DNA of 64,000 nucleotides from Symbiotaphrina buchneri (Eukaryota > Ascomycota > Symbiotaphrinales > Symbiotaphrinaceae). Position numbers and translations under genes: made by a program. Shown here one piece after another: positions 10,658 through 22,706 of the stretch; position 1 is the first letter of the stretch; each line of letters opens with the position of its first letter. Under the pieces are notes generated by a model. The model had not been told where the DNA came from. It did not search any database and saw nothing but the letters and a program-made list of their open reading frames with translations. The stretch spans positions 992,001 through 1,056,000 of the forward strand of contig BCIG01000001.1 of assembly GCA_001599915.1 (NCBI GenBank). The letters run 5' to 3'.

Positions 10658-13167
10658 CTAGTAAGGGACATGCTTGACCTTCTCCAAGAGCTCGCGAGGC
10701 AGGTCTTCCTTCTTTACAAGGCCAAACTCTATCATATCGCCCCAGAAGAACATCGCCCTGTCATGGGCATAGCCGAGGTAGTCAAATTCATCCTCACCTT
10801 CCTCGACATGGTCGGACTCTTCTATCGCTTCTTCGGGACGTTTGTTCCTCGCATTGTCCGCCAAAGCGGATTCTTCTGGCCCTAGTGGGTCCGAGTCAAG
10901 AACAAGGTGTTGTCTATCATCATCTGCCGAACGACTTGACCCTTGCTCGTACCCATCTGCTTGGTCCGTCAACCCGGCGATTTTTGCTTGGACGATACCC
11001 CAAGCGACCCACTGGGCGGAACAGGCGGGTCGCCACAAACGCGCTTCATGCATGAGGAGGGCCGTCTCCTCTTCATACTGTTGCTCCTGCCGGGTTTCTT
11101 CTTCCAGTAATTGTGAGGCAGGGACGCGGCTGTCGAGGTTGAAAGTGGAAATGCCGGACGACAAAGCTCTGATAGGGGTCAGAGCAGGCGTCATGGATGC
11201 GGACGGATGGAACTGAGGTCGATGTTTGACGTAGGATCTGACGAAGCGATGCTGTTCTTCGGTCGTCGGGTACCTGTTGACATTGATAGCGTAAGGCTTG
11301 TCCGGATCGTGGTAATTATAGCACCACTCGCTCTTCAACATCCTGATCAGTATCCTGTCCTGCAACATGGTGACTCGGTCAACTTACAAAATGGTTGACA
11401 AACTCGTAGCCTGGGACATTTGCGGATGCATACTCGAAGTCAATGACTATCAATTGCTTGTGTTCATTGGACGGCAACAGTAACGGCGACTCGCCAGGAG
11501 GCTCAAGCCTCAGTATGTTCCCGTATTGCGTCTAGCAAGATTAGTCTGGAAGGCGCGCGGATGTCGTTGGGTTGGACTTACATCGTTATGCGCAAATACC
11601 AAGTGTTCCTTCAACCCATCAAGACCACCATATTGTGCCAAAAGCCATTCCCGATACCTCTGAAACGTTTGTCGAAATTGCTGCCATTCCACTCCACATA
11701 CTAAACCACGTCTTTTCCACACATCCAGGCGCGTGCGCACAGGTCCTTGAGTTCCCGAGATAATCCTGCCATCTAACCACGAGATGATCTGTTCACACCT
11801 CTCAACCCACTTGTCCCAGTTTCTGAAAACAAATGGTCCAGCTTCGCGCTCTTCTTCAAGCAGCTGCACACCCTCGTGAAGCTCTCTCATTCGTTTGGCG
11901 ATCTGTTTGGAGGTCTCCGGATTTCGCAGATCTTGTGGCGATAGTGGCCGAGCATGGAAATATTCCTCGAATCGACCGTTGGTAAATGTGCCCAGCAACC
12001 GTGGGCCTATTTTCTTCTTCGCCAGACGTCTCAAGATAGATAATTCAGACTCCCTGTCAATCAGATGCTCAACTTGGGGTCCATAAATTCGAAGGAGCAG
12101 TTTTCTTATAGTACGATTAGTTGATTGAGCCAACATTTTCGTCGCGGGGTTACTCACGGTGGTTGCTTTTTGAAATGCATCACTGCGCCCTCTTCATTGT
12201 CTCTTGTCGTATCAGGCAATTCCTGCGGTGGTGATACAACATAGATGGCGTTTGTCAAGGCACCACTGATGCGCTCCACACTAATCTCCGCTGCCCGATC
12301 CAGAGGCACTCTTCTCCAACCCTTTAACTTAAGAGTGTGCGCTAATCGTAGGATCTCAAACTTGAAGGACGCCCAAGCCTCCTTCTCCTTGTGTGCCCGA
12401 CGACTCACGCTGCCCAAGTCGGCGTCAGACCCATTCGTACCTCCCATATAGTTCAATGTTTTTGTATTGTCCAAGATAGCTTCGCAGCTTGGCACTAACA
12501 CTTCAGCGTCAGGGTACTCCGTATCTGATGAACCAGCGGTTGAATAACGCTTTGTGAGCTTCCTAATGGTTGAGGCTCGCCTGCGAGGATGAGGATATCT
12601 TTGGTGATCGTGAGTTGAAACTGTGCCGTACTCAGCACGGAGTTGTAAATTTCTTTGAAGAATATGCTCTAATCTTTGCAAATCCATGTTGTCACCAGTT
12701 ACACTTCTCGAGTTGCCTGTGGGCTCTACTCTTTTGTCACTTGTCGGAGGTCCACGGCTACTTCCTGTCAGGGCAAGAGTAGCAGGTCTAGGCGGAGCAG
12801 TATTTGGGTTGCGCAAATCAGCTGGTTTGGTCTTTTGCTGCTGCAGCCACTGCGAAACATCCGATATGAGCAAGTCGTAGAGCTGCCACGGGTCATGGTT
12901 GGAGGCTATCCTCATATCAGCGGTCCTTTCGGCAATTTCGACAGGTCCTTGATCAAGCGATGCTGGCGTTAAACTGCGTTGGCTTCCTGAAGAGTGAGCT
13001 GGGCCAGTTGACAACGGCGGACGGCCGATCATGCGTTTGTTGAAGCCCGCACGATGCTGTCTCTGGCTATGAGGTCGATGAATATCCGTATTGGAGCCTA
13101 CATTATCCTCATACTCTGCGGCGGGGCTCGCCAGAGGCGATATAGTCTCAGGCTCTGCCACAAACAT
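10658..13167 (-). CDS. Choline kinase with long N-terminal extension
   Basis: Catalyses ATP-dependent phosphorylation of choline, the first step of the CDP-choline (Kennedy) route to phosphatidylcholine. Exons 13167-12158, 12104-11582, 11531-11388 and 11332-10658 give 783 aa; introns 53, 50 and 55 nt. Family motifs: KLLLRIYGPQVEHLIDRE, LSILRRLAKKKIGPRLLG, the Brenner motif FAHNDTQYGNILRLE formed only after splicing, and IDFEYASANVPGYEFVNHF followed by SEWCYNYHD. The first roughly 260 residues are Ser/Pro/Arg rich and low complexity; such extensions occur in filamentous fungi. An upstream exon at 13501-13456 (MGSGAPQFVTPAAQG) could splice in frame across a 286-nt intron to an acceptor at 13170, adding 16 residues; this would place the true start at 13501. 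The acidic insert near 180-200 from the C-terminus is also low complexity. Whether ethanolamine is used cannot be told. Confidence 0.92.
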
Positions 13168-14273
13168 AGCTAGATAAGGCAAGAGACAATTGTAAGCAGG
13201 AAGTTGGATGACGAGTCAAAGGAGTAACATGAGCACAAGCTGCGAGGGGCAAAAGAATTTAAGTTCGAAGATAACAGTTCAACGCTTGGAGTAGAGATGA
13301 CAGGCTTGCCTGGTCGTCTGCTGAAACCTCCACGCTGCCCTGCCATCGCGAATGGACATGGAAGAAAAAAAGAGTCGAATAAGAGTTGTCGGCCATTAAC
13401 AACAGACACGGTCAAGGTCGAAAAAGAATAGCAAGTTGATGCGGAAGACGCTTACCTCCCTGCGCTGCCGGTGTCACGAACTGAGGCGCGCCTGAACCCA
13501 TGGCTCAAACGAACAAAGACAATTTCTGCTCCTGCTCTAAAGCACCAGCGACATCGGATCATAGATATGGGCAACTTTGCAGTTACGGATCACGGATCGT
13601 GCGTCTGCCACGAGCGCCGGTGAGGAGATTAGATTCCACGTTGTTGAATGTTGATTGCTTGGCGCAAATCTTGATCGTGGCCTGGCGCGAATGCCTGCCA
13701 GACAGGGCGCTATATCGCTATATCGTGAATGCACTTTGCTAGTCTCGGGCGACTCTATCCTCGATCGCAAGACCGGAGCATGAAATTTTCTCCTATATAA
13801 ACTCCCTTACCTTACCTTGCCTGGCTGTGAAGAAGTGTTATAAAAACCCTGCCTTTGGACACACTCCCCTGTATGTGTACGAATACCGGTATGTACCACG
13901 TCCTGCGCTCTGACATCAGGGTGCATGTGCATGTGATAGCACCGCCCCAATGTGGCGGTGCTCCTACAAGGACTAAGGTAAAGGATACTTCGCAGATAGG
14001 TAAGGTAGGTACGAGACACTCTACACCGGCAGTAGTAGATCCCAATTCCAAAACCGGCAGACGATGGGTGACAGTTCAGCTTCATCTAAGTCCTAATGCC
14101 TGTCGCAAGCAACTCGTGACGCAGCTGCTATATATACGAATCAGTCCATTTTCCCTCGAGCGCCGATCCCCAACCCCAACCAATAGCCAGACCAAGGATA
14201 TCAATTCTTTCAAGAGACCGGTACGCCGACCCAAAAATGTGCCGAAAGTAATACTGCCACATCTACATCCGAT
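13168..14273. other. Intergenic region, possible choline kinase leader exon
   Basis: Lies between the choline kinase start and the 3' end of the membrane carrier. Contains a candidate small first exon of choline kinase (13501-13456, minus) and AGGTAAGGTA-type motifs at about 13806-13818 and 13997-14013. An inverted repeat-like stretch with CACCGCC and GGCGGTG lies at about 13940-13962. No independent gene is supported. Confidence 0.5.
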
Positions 14274-16268
14274 TCAGCCCGTATTGGCCCATTCGACGAC
14301 CTCGAGGGCTAGCATGACCAGTATAAGGGTCGACGGAAGGATCCTTTGCAAGTCAGCAGCTTGAAACAAAAGTAACACAGAGAGTAAGGTGGCGGTACTG
14401 ACCAGATAACGTAGCTCTGAAACAGCAGCTTTGACATGACATTCTCGTACACACCGTTTATCTGGCATATCTGTGCCAGCTGCAAGGCACTGGGTGCGCC
14501 CGTCAAAAGGAAACAGACGATCACAAAGATGGGGTCGTCCAGAATGCTGACAGGGACAAACTTCGCAAAGAGGGCGAGTATGGGAGCCATGATGACTGTA
14601 GGCAGCAACATTCTGCTGATGAGCGACGCCACAAGTAGTCTAGTCTCGATCTTCTCGTCCTCAAGATTGCTGTGACCGTTCTTCGGCAGGGTATTACGTG
14701 CCAAATTGGCTCCAAGAACTACCAAAATCAGAGGCACGGCGACCCCACCGCTTTGACCGATGGCTCGGGTCACCGAATTCCTGATAAAAGTCCCTTCACT
14801 GAATAAAAGCCGCTGCAAGGACGGTATGGATGCGACGATGATCGCTGCGAGCATAGCCCACAAGGGTGGGTTCATGAATTCCCACAAGCCGTGCAGGAAT
14901 CTTTGGAAGGCTGAGTAGCCTTTCGCGAGTCCACTTTGTGCGGGTACCGGCAAAGATCTAAATGAGCGTGTCCCTGCATCTCTTATCTCTGAGCGGGTGG
15001 ATCGTAATACGCCTTTCACGCGCTCAAGGAATTCTGAGACCGCACGATTGCACTGGTATATTATTCGACGAATACCGGGTCGAATCAGATCCTCAGAGGT
15101 TGAAGCCCCCGACTCATGTGACGGAGAGGAAGCATGACCGTTGCGACAATCCTTGGGCACGATATTGCCTTGTGTAGGAGTCACCACTTCATTCCCTTGT
15201 ATGACCGGAAACAGGTTCTCGCGGCTCGAAGACGCGGTCATAGACCCAGAGGCGCTATCATATCCACCTGAAAGCGACTGAGTATCGGCAGCAGACGAAA
15301 GGCCTTTCTTCTGGACTCCGCCATTCGCTCCGATGGCGCGCGTCTCATCCCGATCGTCGTCGGACAATCCCTGTATGAGTTCCTGTTCTTCTCCTTCTTC
15401 ATGAGGTTCGTCCCTATACCTGCCTTGCTCAACCTGTGAATTCCGATGCTCATCTTCATTTACATATTTATCAGGAGGAGCAAGGAGAACGTGATATCCC
15501 CAGCTCCACCTTACGAGCTGACCCAGTTGTTGAAAAATAAGTAGGTATAAAATACCACGAGCGGCGACCTCGTCATCATTATCCCCCGGAATCTTGTCCC
15601 AGTGCAACCCTCTTAAGGTTTTCGAGAGTGAAATGACGAGCGATATAGGCAGCGAGTTTGAGTTACCGAAGACCTGAAAAAATCGGATTGTCAGCTTTTA
15701 TTGCCGATCGAAAAAGGAGCACCAGCATGGTTGCGCTTACCCCCATTGCAATGACAAAATTCCGTGGCCTTTTGGGGAATCGAAACAAATACGAGACTCC
15801 TAGAGAACAGAGGTAGGAAACGAGCGTTTGGACGATGAATATTGCAGGAATTATGCCCAACTCAACGAGCTTATCGGCATTCAGTTGCGAGGCAAGTTTA
15901 GTGAAAACTGGGCACAGATAAGCCGGTGATGCGAATGGCCAAGACGGGCACTTACTGAGGCACGGTGTAAAGAGCTGCACATTGAGATTTGCTGCAAACT
16001 TCTGCATCTCGGATGAGAAATGGCCCTGTCGTGCCAGTATATAGCCAGGTAAGCTGACGCAAACGACTTCAAGCACAGCCTCAAAGATGAGTAGAAGCAG
16101 GTGACCAAAGTCGGGATGTGAAGAGTGCGGAGGAGCGACAGCCTTTTTCATGATGGCAAAAGCGCCATCTGCTGGGCGGAAGAGCTCCAAGTTGGACTGG
16201 CTGGCGTCCAAAGGGCTATTCCAAGTGCTTGATAGTCGAAACGATGTGGGCGAGGAGAAGAACGCCAT
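14274..16268 (-). CDS. Auxin efflux carrier-family membrane protein
   Basis: Exons 16268-15956, 15907-15741, 15673-14403 and 14343-14274 give 606 aa; introns 48, 67 and 59 nt. Two hydrophobic halves are split by a long hydrophilic loop, as in the fungal PIN-like/Ecm3 relatives. The N-terminal half includes FGHLLLLIFEAVLEVVCVS (from about residue 53), LPGYILARQG, LFTPCLIFTKLASQLN and VIAMGVFGNSNSLPISLV. The loop is Ser/Glu rich, about 240-400. The C-terminal half has WEFMNPPLWAMLAAIIVA, GGVAVPLILVVLGANL, PTVIMAPILALFAKFVP and FLLTGAPSALQLAQI. The final short exon supplies the last membrane segment (WILPSTLILVMLALEVVEW). A start at the internal ATG (MKKAVAPPHSSHPDFGH, at 16151) is possible. Substrate is unknown; fungal members are described as ER or plasma-membrane transporters. 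Confidence 0.9.
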
Positions 16269-18323
16269 GCTGCCGTTGAAGAGGATACAAGATGGACCGA
16301 TCTTCCCCAGGGCCTCTCCTTTCCCTTCTTCTGCTTCGTTTTATTCTTCTCCTTTTGGCTCAGAGAGGGATACAGAGATGGTCCCTGGTGTTCGGGTATC
16401 GCAGATGCTGGACAAGATGCCTAAGGTAGGTAAGGAGGAGGGTGATGTAGCTCGGTTGTCAGGGAAGGCAAGGCTCCTTTTGCCAAGATTGCGTGGCAGG
16501 CAGACGCTAGCATGGGTTAGGTGTTGTACGAGGTACCTAACTCGTACCTTGGATAAACTGCAGATGGGCAGGTGCAAATAGACCTTACGAACCCTTTCTC
16601 GTTCGAAGAAGATATCGCGGCTTCAAGTCAGGTGCTACACTTACCTTAAGAAATCTACCAGGGTAATATTCCAGCTGCGCATGGTGAAGCACCTCCTGAT
16701 AAGGCGCCTAGCAGAAGTACATATTTATCTTACTCCAGATTATATTGAGCTATCTTAGTGCAAGTACGTATGTACTCGTAGTGCCAGAGCTTTACTATTT
16801 CGTCATATTGCATGATCGTCGAAGACTCAAATGCGACCATACTCCGGAACATACGAATGGATAGCATGAAGTAGAAATGATTCTCTTCACGATACAAAGT
16901 GGGAAAGAACAAAGTAATGTGAGAGCTGTCAAGGATCCTCTACATTATTCGAAGTCGGGATGCCACTGCACACCTGTACTAAGAAGACGTTGCGGTCTCC
17001 AATGACTGGGAAGCCTTAACTGCCAGGGTCCTTAAAATCATATGCCAGAGAGCGGACAAACGAGACGATGACAATGATCGGCACGCCTTGTGAATCGAAG
17101 ACCCGGAATATGCAGTACAGGATATTCCCTGTTTTGCGGGTAGTACCATCAACCGCAATGATTTCCAGGAGAGGTGCAGAAAGCCGCGTATATCCCAATT
17201 TACACCGGTACTCGTACTTAGGAACTGTTACCCGGCCCGCCGTGATTCGTGGAGCATGACCAACAGCGCAGAATTGGTTCCAGGGGATGTGAGGCAAACC
17301 GAGTGACTCCCCAATGAATAGCATTCGCAAAGCTCAGATACCCAACATTTTGAGGTCAGGTATGAAGGTCAGAAGGTTGAGGCAGGTATCATTTGTTCCA
17401 ACGGCGCTAACTTTAGGCTCGGATTCTCATATCCCAGTTGAAGTACGAAGTATCATGTAGAGCTCATGCATCAACACTCACTACACGGTGATGCTCATGC
17501 ATACATGATCATTTGCAGAAGTTAAGGTAGGGTTCATCTTGCTATCAAGATTGCAAGACCCCTAGCAAAAATTATGTGTCCCCAATTCCTGCAGTCGGCC
17601 CGTTGACATTTAGATATTGCCCACACAAATTGCCTGCCTATCAGCTTCCATTGTTCGGGATGGCTTGGCCGGCTCGTAACTCCGGCCCAAATCGCGGCTG
17701 TTTCTTCCTTCCGGTCTATGCAGTAGGTAAAGGTAAGGTAGATAAAACCCAACTTTCAAGCAAGCATATAAGGTAAGGTATCTCTTCTCAAACAGCGAAT
17801 ACGAGTTTCTGTGGCTTGACCTTTGACAAGGACAGGGAGGGTGAAAGGGACTCTTCATCCGTGCGCGAGCTGTCAATTGCTCAAACGCCACGATTGCTCC
17901 TGCTAATTCTTCGAGCTAAGCTCATTCATTCCCTCCATATCCGCCTGGATCACGTCTCTCGGCCTCCAAGACCACCAGCATCATCAGTGAATAAACATCT
18001 CGGTATTGCTCCCTTACTTGATGCGATCCCTACCTACGTTCCAGTCTCCTCCATCTGCGGGTTTCTCGACAAAAACAGTGACTGCGGCCCTTAGTGTCTG
18101 TCTCGTCATCTACGGCCCGCGCTACTACTTAGGCTAAGAATTACTACCCTACCTACCTTGGCCTAGGTGAGGACCTCCAGGCCTGACGCTGTCACTCAGA
18201 CATCGACTGCACCCAAGCGCAGCCCACGACAACTCCATCTTCAGTGAGGCGGACCGTCTCTGTCGCCTAAAGGTTCATCCTCTGCCTTCCTTTCTACGGA
18301 TTAACTACGCCAGGACGCTTGCC
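16269..18323. promoter_or_regulatory. Long divergent promoter region upstream of the MAPKK gene
   Basis: Two kilobases between divergently transcribed carrier and MAPKK genes. Recurrent GGTAAGG/TACCTTACC motifs occur at about 16421-16437, 17725-17741, 17770-17780 and 18147-18160. CT-rich leader sequence (about 17930-18060 and 18220-18300) precedes the MAPKK ATG, usual for fungal 5' leaders. Minus frames at 17016-17330 and 17534-17891 lack family signals. Confidence 0.5.
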
Positions 18324-20434
18324 ATGAGCTCCTCGACGGAGTCCACACCGGACGCATCCGAATCCCCCATCTCTCCAGGATTCCCTTCACCGGCTCTCGA
18401 CCAGGTAGTCGACCAAGATGGCGCATCTGCCCAACCTTCGTCCCCCAGTCGAGCGCCTCGAATCCCTTCTCTTCGCTCCATATCCGACTCCGACGCTTCG
18501 TCTTCCGCCAATCTGAGCCCATCCTCCTCAACACTTGCCAACGTGAATGCCGCTCGACGTCCGGGAGCGCTGCCAACACCTTCAGCTACCACACTACGCT
18601 CTGGGGGCCTGCCGCAAGACATGCAAGCCAAGATGAAAGCCTTCCATCTCTCCAGACAGGGTGCTCCTCCCGCACAATCGCTACGGATGCCCGGCGGTGC
18701 GGGCCTCTCCGCCTTTTCTCCCCCAAACCTCCCAGCTGGCTCTGGGCAACTACCTGGTGGGCCCATCGGCGGTAGCTTCACCGGGCAAGGCGTCAATGGT
18801 AGTGGAACCCCTGGAATTGGACCTGCTGGTCTTAGGTTACCGCCAACGGCTCGTCCGCATGCTCATAAGGGTGCTTCTGCACCAGCGATCCCTGGGGCTA
18901 GGGGCTCAAAACCGGGCTTGGGAGCCAGGAGAGGTCTCAAGCTACCAGGAGGCTTACCGGGAGCACCAAGCCCTGTGGACGGCCAACCAAAACAAGGAGA
19001 AGGTGGATCCACTGATGGGAGTGGACCTGTTAACACGGACCAATCTGCGGGCGGAAATACTGGTTCCCTGTTCAACAAGTTCTCCAACTTTGTGGATACC
19101 AAGACAGGGACTTTGAAATTTGCTGGGAAGGCCGTGATTCACTCCAAAGGTGTGGACTTCTCGAGTGGCAGTAGCTTCAGTATCTCTCTCGATGAGGTTG
19201 ATACACTCGACGAACTGGGAAAGGGGAATTATGGTACAGTCTACAAGGTCCGACATAGTCGTCCACGGGTGCGACGGCCAGGCTTAGGCTTGAGGGGTAA
19301 CATTGCGCCGCCTTCTTTGGCATCTGCTTCTGCTTCACCGACCATGAGGCCTGTAGACGCCAAAGAGGATGGCTCGAACCAGACATCACCTGGCGGTAGA
19401 GATGATACAACCGGAGTGGTCATGGCAATGAAGGAGATACGGCTCGAGCTCGACGAAGCAAAGTTTGCCGCGATCATCATGGAGTTGGACATCCTACACC
19501 GTTGCATATCGCCATTCATCATCGATTTCTATGGAGCCTTCTTTCAAGAAGGCGCTGTTTACATCTGCATGGAGTACATGGACGGAGGTTCCGTTGACAA
19601 GCTGTACGCAGATGGTATACCAGAAGGCGTTCTGCGAAAAATTGCGCTCTCCACCGTAATGGGTCTAAAGCTCCTTAAGGATGAGCATAACATCATACAT
19701 CGAGATGTGAAGCCTACAAACATTCTGGTAAACACGAAAGGTCAAGTCAAGATCTGCGATTTTGGTGTCAGTGGGAACCTTGTGGCGAGCATCGCAAAGA
19801 CCAATATTGGCTGTCAAAGCTACATGGCGCCGGAGCGGATCGCAAGTGGTGGTATAGCACAGGCAGGAGCAAATCCAGGTGGTGGGACATACAGCGTCCA
19901 AAGTGATATCTGGAGTCTAGGTCTGACCATCATTGAGTGCGCTATGGGACGCTATCCATATCCGCCGGAGACCTACAACAACATCTTCAGTCAACTCAGT
20001 GTAAGCATAAGCGGTTGATCTTGGCAGATGAGACACTAATGTGTATACAGGCTATCGTCGACGGCGAACCGCCAGATCTTCCTGAGGAGGGCTTCTCAGA
20101 TGAAGCTCGGGACTTTGTCCGCGGGTGTCTCAACAAGATCCCGAATTTGCGTCCTACCTATGCAATGCTGCTTCGGCACCCTTGGCTTGCAACCCTGATG
20201 AAACCTCCAACGATCGAAGAAGGAGATGAGGATGCTGTTGGTTCAAGTCCAACTTCTCCAGTTGCTGGCTCTGAGCAGCCCGTCACAGCGGACGATGAGG
20301 TCGCCAAATGGGTAATTGCTGCTCTGGAGAGGCGGAAATCAGGCGGGAAGTCCAAGGCTGCGAAGCCGGCTCTACACGCTGCTCCACTGGACTCGCTTCC
20401 AAGTCCTGGTCGTGAGCCAGCAACTGCCCAGTAA
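18324..20434 (+). CDS. PBS2: MAP kinase kinase, Pbs2-like (HOG osmostress pathway)
   Basis: Exons 18324-20000 and 20051-20434 (50-nt intron, GTAAGC donor, CACTAAT branch) give 686 aa. Residues 1-290 are Ser/Pro/Gly-rich regulatory sequence. The kinase domain (about 292-620) shows LDELGKGNYGTVYKVRHS, the lysine in VMAMKEIRLELDEAKFAAI, HRDVKPTNILV, DFGVSG and the MAPKK activation-loop pair in LVASIAKTNIGCQSYMAPE (S and T in SIAKT). Between the glycine loop and the ATP-binding lysine there is a roughly 55-residue Ser/Pro/Arg-rich insert, also seen in other filamentous Pbs2 proteins as far as I recall. FYGAFFQEGAVYICMEYMDG is typical. As a Pbs2 relative it should phosphorylate Hog1 after osmotic stress. 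Assignment to Pbs2 rather than Mkk1 or Ste7 rests on the SIAKT loop and the LDELGKGNYG start. Confidence 0.93.
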
Positions 20435-21457
20435 ACGGCGCTTACACCGCTGAATTGGGCATCAACGCGTTTTGCGGATACGTTTGGTCTTGTGTCCATT
20501 CGTTTTATGGGCTTCCGAGATGTTGCAGAGGGACGGACTGGCCTTTCTTTTCATTAGTCATGTGCTAGCGATCGTGGCATGCGCGCCGCCAGTTTGTTTC
20601 TTTTCCCTGAACGCATCCTCGCAACTCTTCCGATCGATAGGCTAAAGGCGAGATAGCATGGCACGATTCCATTCGGGCTGCAGTTATGAACTCTAGGAAT
20701 GATGGAACGGAGAGAACCAATACATCCAGCCACGGGCTAGACCTCGGAGGCTTTGTACTTTGTACAGTTTATGAAGACATTCTCAGTGGCTTTGATGCTT
20801 GTGGATAGACTGACAGTATGGTCAACGTAGCTCGAAAGTAGTCTGGGTCTTTAACGCTGACGCAGTTCAGCTCAAACCCCACTGTCCCTGACTCAGTAGC
20901 AGAAATTATATCCTCATCGATTATCAAAGCCGTGACATTATAAGCCTACAGACAATTGGAGAGACTTATGGGTGGTTTGAAAGCATTCATTCAGTGGCGC
21001 GGGATTCCTCCTCAGTATACTATGTAACCGACAGCGAGCTCAGAGTGACGAAGTGCATCCTCGACACGAGCACACAGCCATCTATTGACAACACGCAAAC
21101 AAGGCCTTGATGATCCCAGCCACCCCTTCTGCATTCAGTGACCGCCTCCCATCATCGACACCAAGAGTTCAATGGACCCAAGCCATAATGGACCAACCCC
21201 ATGTTCTTCTCGAAGAAAGAACAATCAGGGTCTGCTACGAGTCGGAGCCGGGTTTGTTCCACGCCTCTGGTTCAGTAATCCAAGTATACCATCCTCTCCT
21301 CCGAGATCCTTGCCAGTGTAGTGATGTTCCTTCTCATCCCTTCCATGTGGATCCTTCTTGACCAGCCCCACGGCCCACCCGAAGTGCTACATGATATGGC
21401 GTCTGAGGAGAACCTCGAGGTAGGCTTCTAACCAGGTACCAGAAACAAGATACCTGG

Positions 21458-21493
21458 CCCAGGTAGGTGTAGGCCAAGGTAGGTGTAGGCCAG
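21458..21493. repeat. Two-copy tandem repeat, about 18 bp unit
   Basis: The unit AGGTAGGTGTAGGCCA occurs twice back to back with a one- or two-base spacer, next to inverted GGTACC/ATACCTGG pieces at 21435-21455. It shares the GGTAGG core with the dispersed promoter motif seen elsewhere in the window. Confidence 0.7.
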
Positions 21494-21716
21494 TCTTCCG
21501 TTAGAATACCAGGTGCCCATTTCCAGGGAACTGGCTTCGACCTTCAGGCCCACCTCGATTGTCCTTGGGCCCTGTCTACTCCTCCAGGCCACACGTGTGC
21601 CGACAAGATGTGAAGCCGAATCATATGGGCGGGCGCGGTCTCTTCGTCGACAATCCAGGCGATGTCAGGCCCGGATAGGAGACTAGTAATGCGCCCCCCG
21701 TAAGGTATAAAGGACC

Positions 21717-22073
21717 TCAAGGGTCTTCGTAATCGATGCCTCCGAAAAGGCCCACCAGGACCATCAGCATTGGGTAGCATAGACTGGCTTCCTGTTCTCC
21801 AGCTTCTCCACCAAATAGTCGATGCTGTTCGTCTAATTCCTTGTCGTCGCTACATTTCCAGGGAGCCACTGGATCTTGTGTACCACGGCTTTTGGCGGGC
21901 AACGGGAAACCCAGCCCTGGCGGCGAGGGAAAAGGTCCATAATATGGTCGTAGGAGGTTAGTGTTCACGGTGTATGGGTATCCTCGCAAGGTGGTTGTGG
22001 TGCTATAAAGCGAGCTTCTTCTGCCTGGTCTGGTTCGAAGGGCGGGCCGATTCCGCCGGCGATTATGGCGGAC
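21717..22073 (-). CDS. Weak candidate for a small basic protein, 118 aa
   Basis: A minus-strand frame begins MVRHNRRRNRPALRTRPGRR at 22073 and ends GLFGGIDYEDP. A TATATAAG box lies about 90 bp upstream on the same strand (around 22166-22173). It is Arg-rich at the start and has a short hydrophobic stretch near the end. I recognise no family; a longer in-frame start lies at 22181. It may be noncoding. Confidence 0.25.
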   Translation of the reverse strand, partial: VRHNRRRNRPALRTRPGRRSSLYSTTTTLRGYPYTVNTNLLRPYYGPFPSPPGLGFPLPAKSRGTQDPVAPWKCSDDKELDEQHRLFGGEAGEQEASLCYPMLMVLVGLFGGIDYEDP

Positions 22074-22487
22074 CATGGCGACGGTCAAAGAGAAACACAA
22101 TTCACAAGGCGAGAAGACTGATGATAGATAGAAAAAGGAAAACTGATAGGCGTTGGCATATGGTCTTATATACAGCAACACTGGAGGGTAGAGTCATGAG
22201 GCTTGGCTCGTTGCGTGACTGTAACGAGCAAATGACTCAGAGTCACGCAACCGGGCCAACCCAGCGCGGACGGGCGCAAGACGGCAAATGGTCAGGTGTA
22301 TAGAGAAGCAAAGACGTCTTAACAGTAAACAATTCGGCATTTCAGAAAGGGCCGGGGAAAGCACCAGGGATGGCAGGTCCGATCTCTCACTATGCAACTT
22401 CCACGGTTGTTAGTTGCAAGGTCGGTCAGTTTTGTATGTATAGTCCACGGTAGCCAAGGCCACCATTGATGTCTCCGCAACTTTGTA

Positions 22488-22562
22488 CCTGCGCAAGCAA
22501 AATGAAATAAACTCGCTTAGGAAGAAGAACCGCATTTTGAGCCTCCACCAACTTTTATATGG
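22488..22562 (+). repeat. Left terminal inverted repeat of the Tc1-like element
   Basis: Starts CCTGCGCAAGCAAAATGAAA and matches the reverse complement of 28294-28371 with a few mismatches and small gaps near AAGAAC. The longest exact blocks are AGCAAAATGAAATAAACTCG and CGCATTTTGAGCCTCCACCA. Confidence 0.9.
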
Positions 22563-22706
22563 CAAACCTAAATTCACCACTCCCCCACGAGTAGCGTGCT
22601 TCCAATTAAGCCTGTCGTAGCTGCTGTATCAGGAAAGCTTGAAGCTATTCAGAGACACCAATTTTACCTTTTTAGAGCGTTCAGAGGTGTTGATATCGGT
22701 GTTGAC

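Larger units (their letters stand above)
20435..22485. other. Gene-poor region between MAPKK gene and transposon
   Basis: About 2 kb downstream of the MAPKK gene. Holds its 3' flank, a small tandem repeat at 21458-21493 and a weak minus-strand candidate frame at 21717-22073. The plus frame 21107-21361 is Ser/Pro/His-rich with no family signal. Nothing else supported. Confidence 0.5.

Noticed and set aside
16150-16581. 143-codon plus frame
   Set aside because: Antisense to the first exon of the membrane carrier and to its promoter; no family content.
17016-17330. 104-codon minus frame in the MAPKK promoter region
   Set aside because: No recognisable motif, no codon pattern like neighbours, no linked exons.
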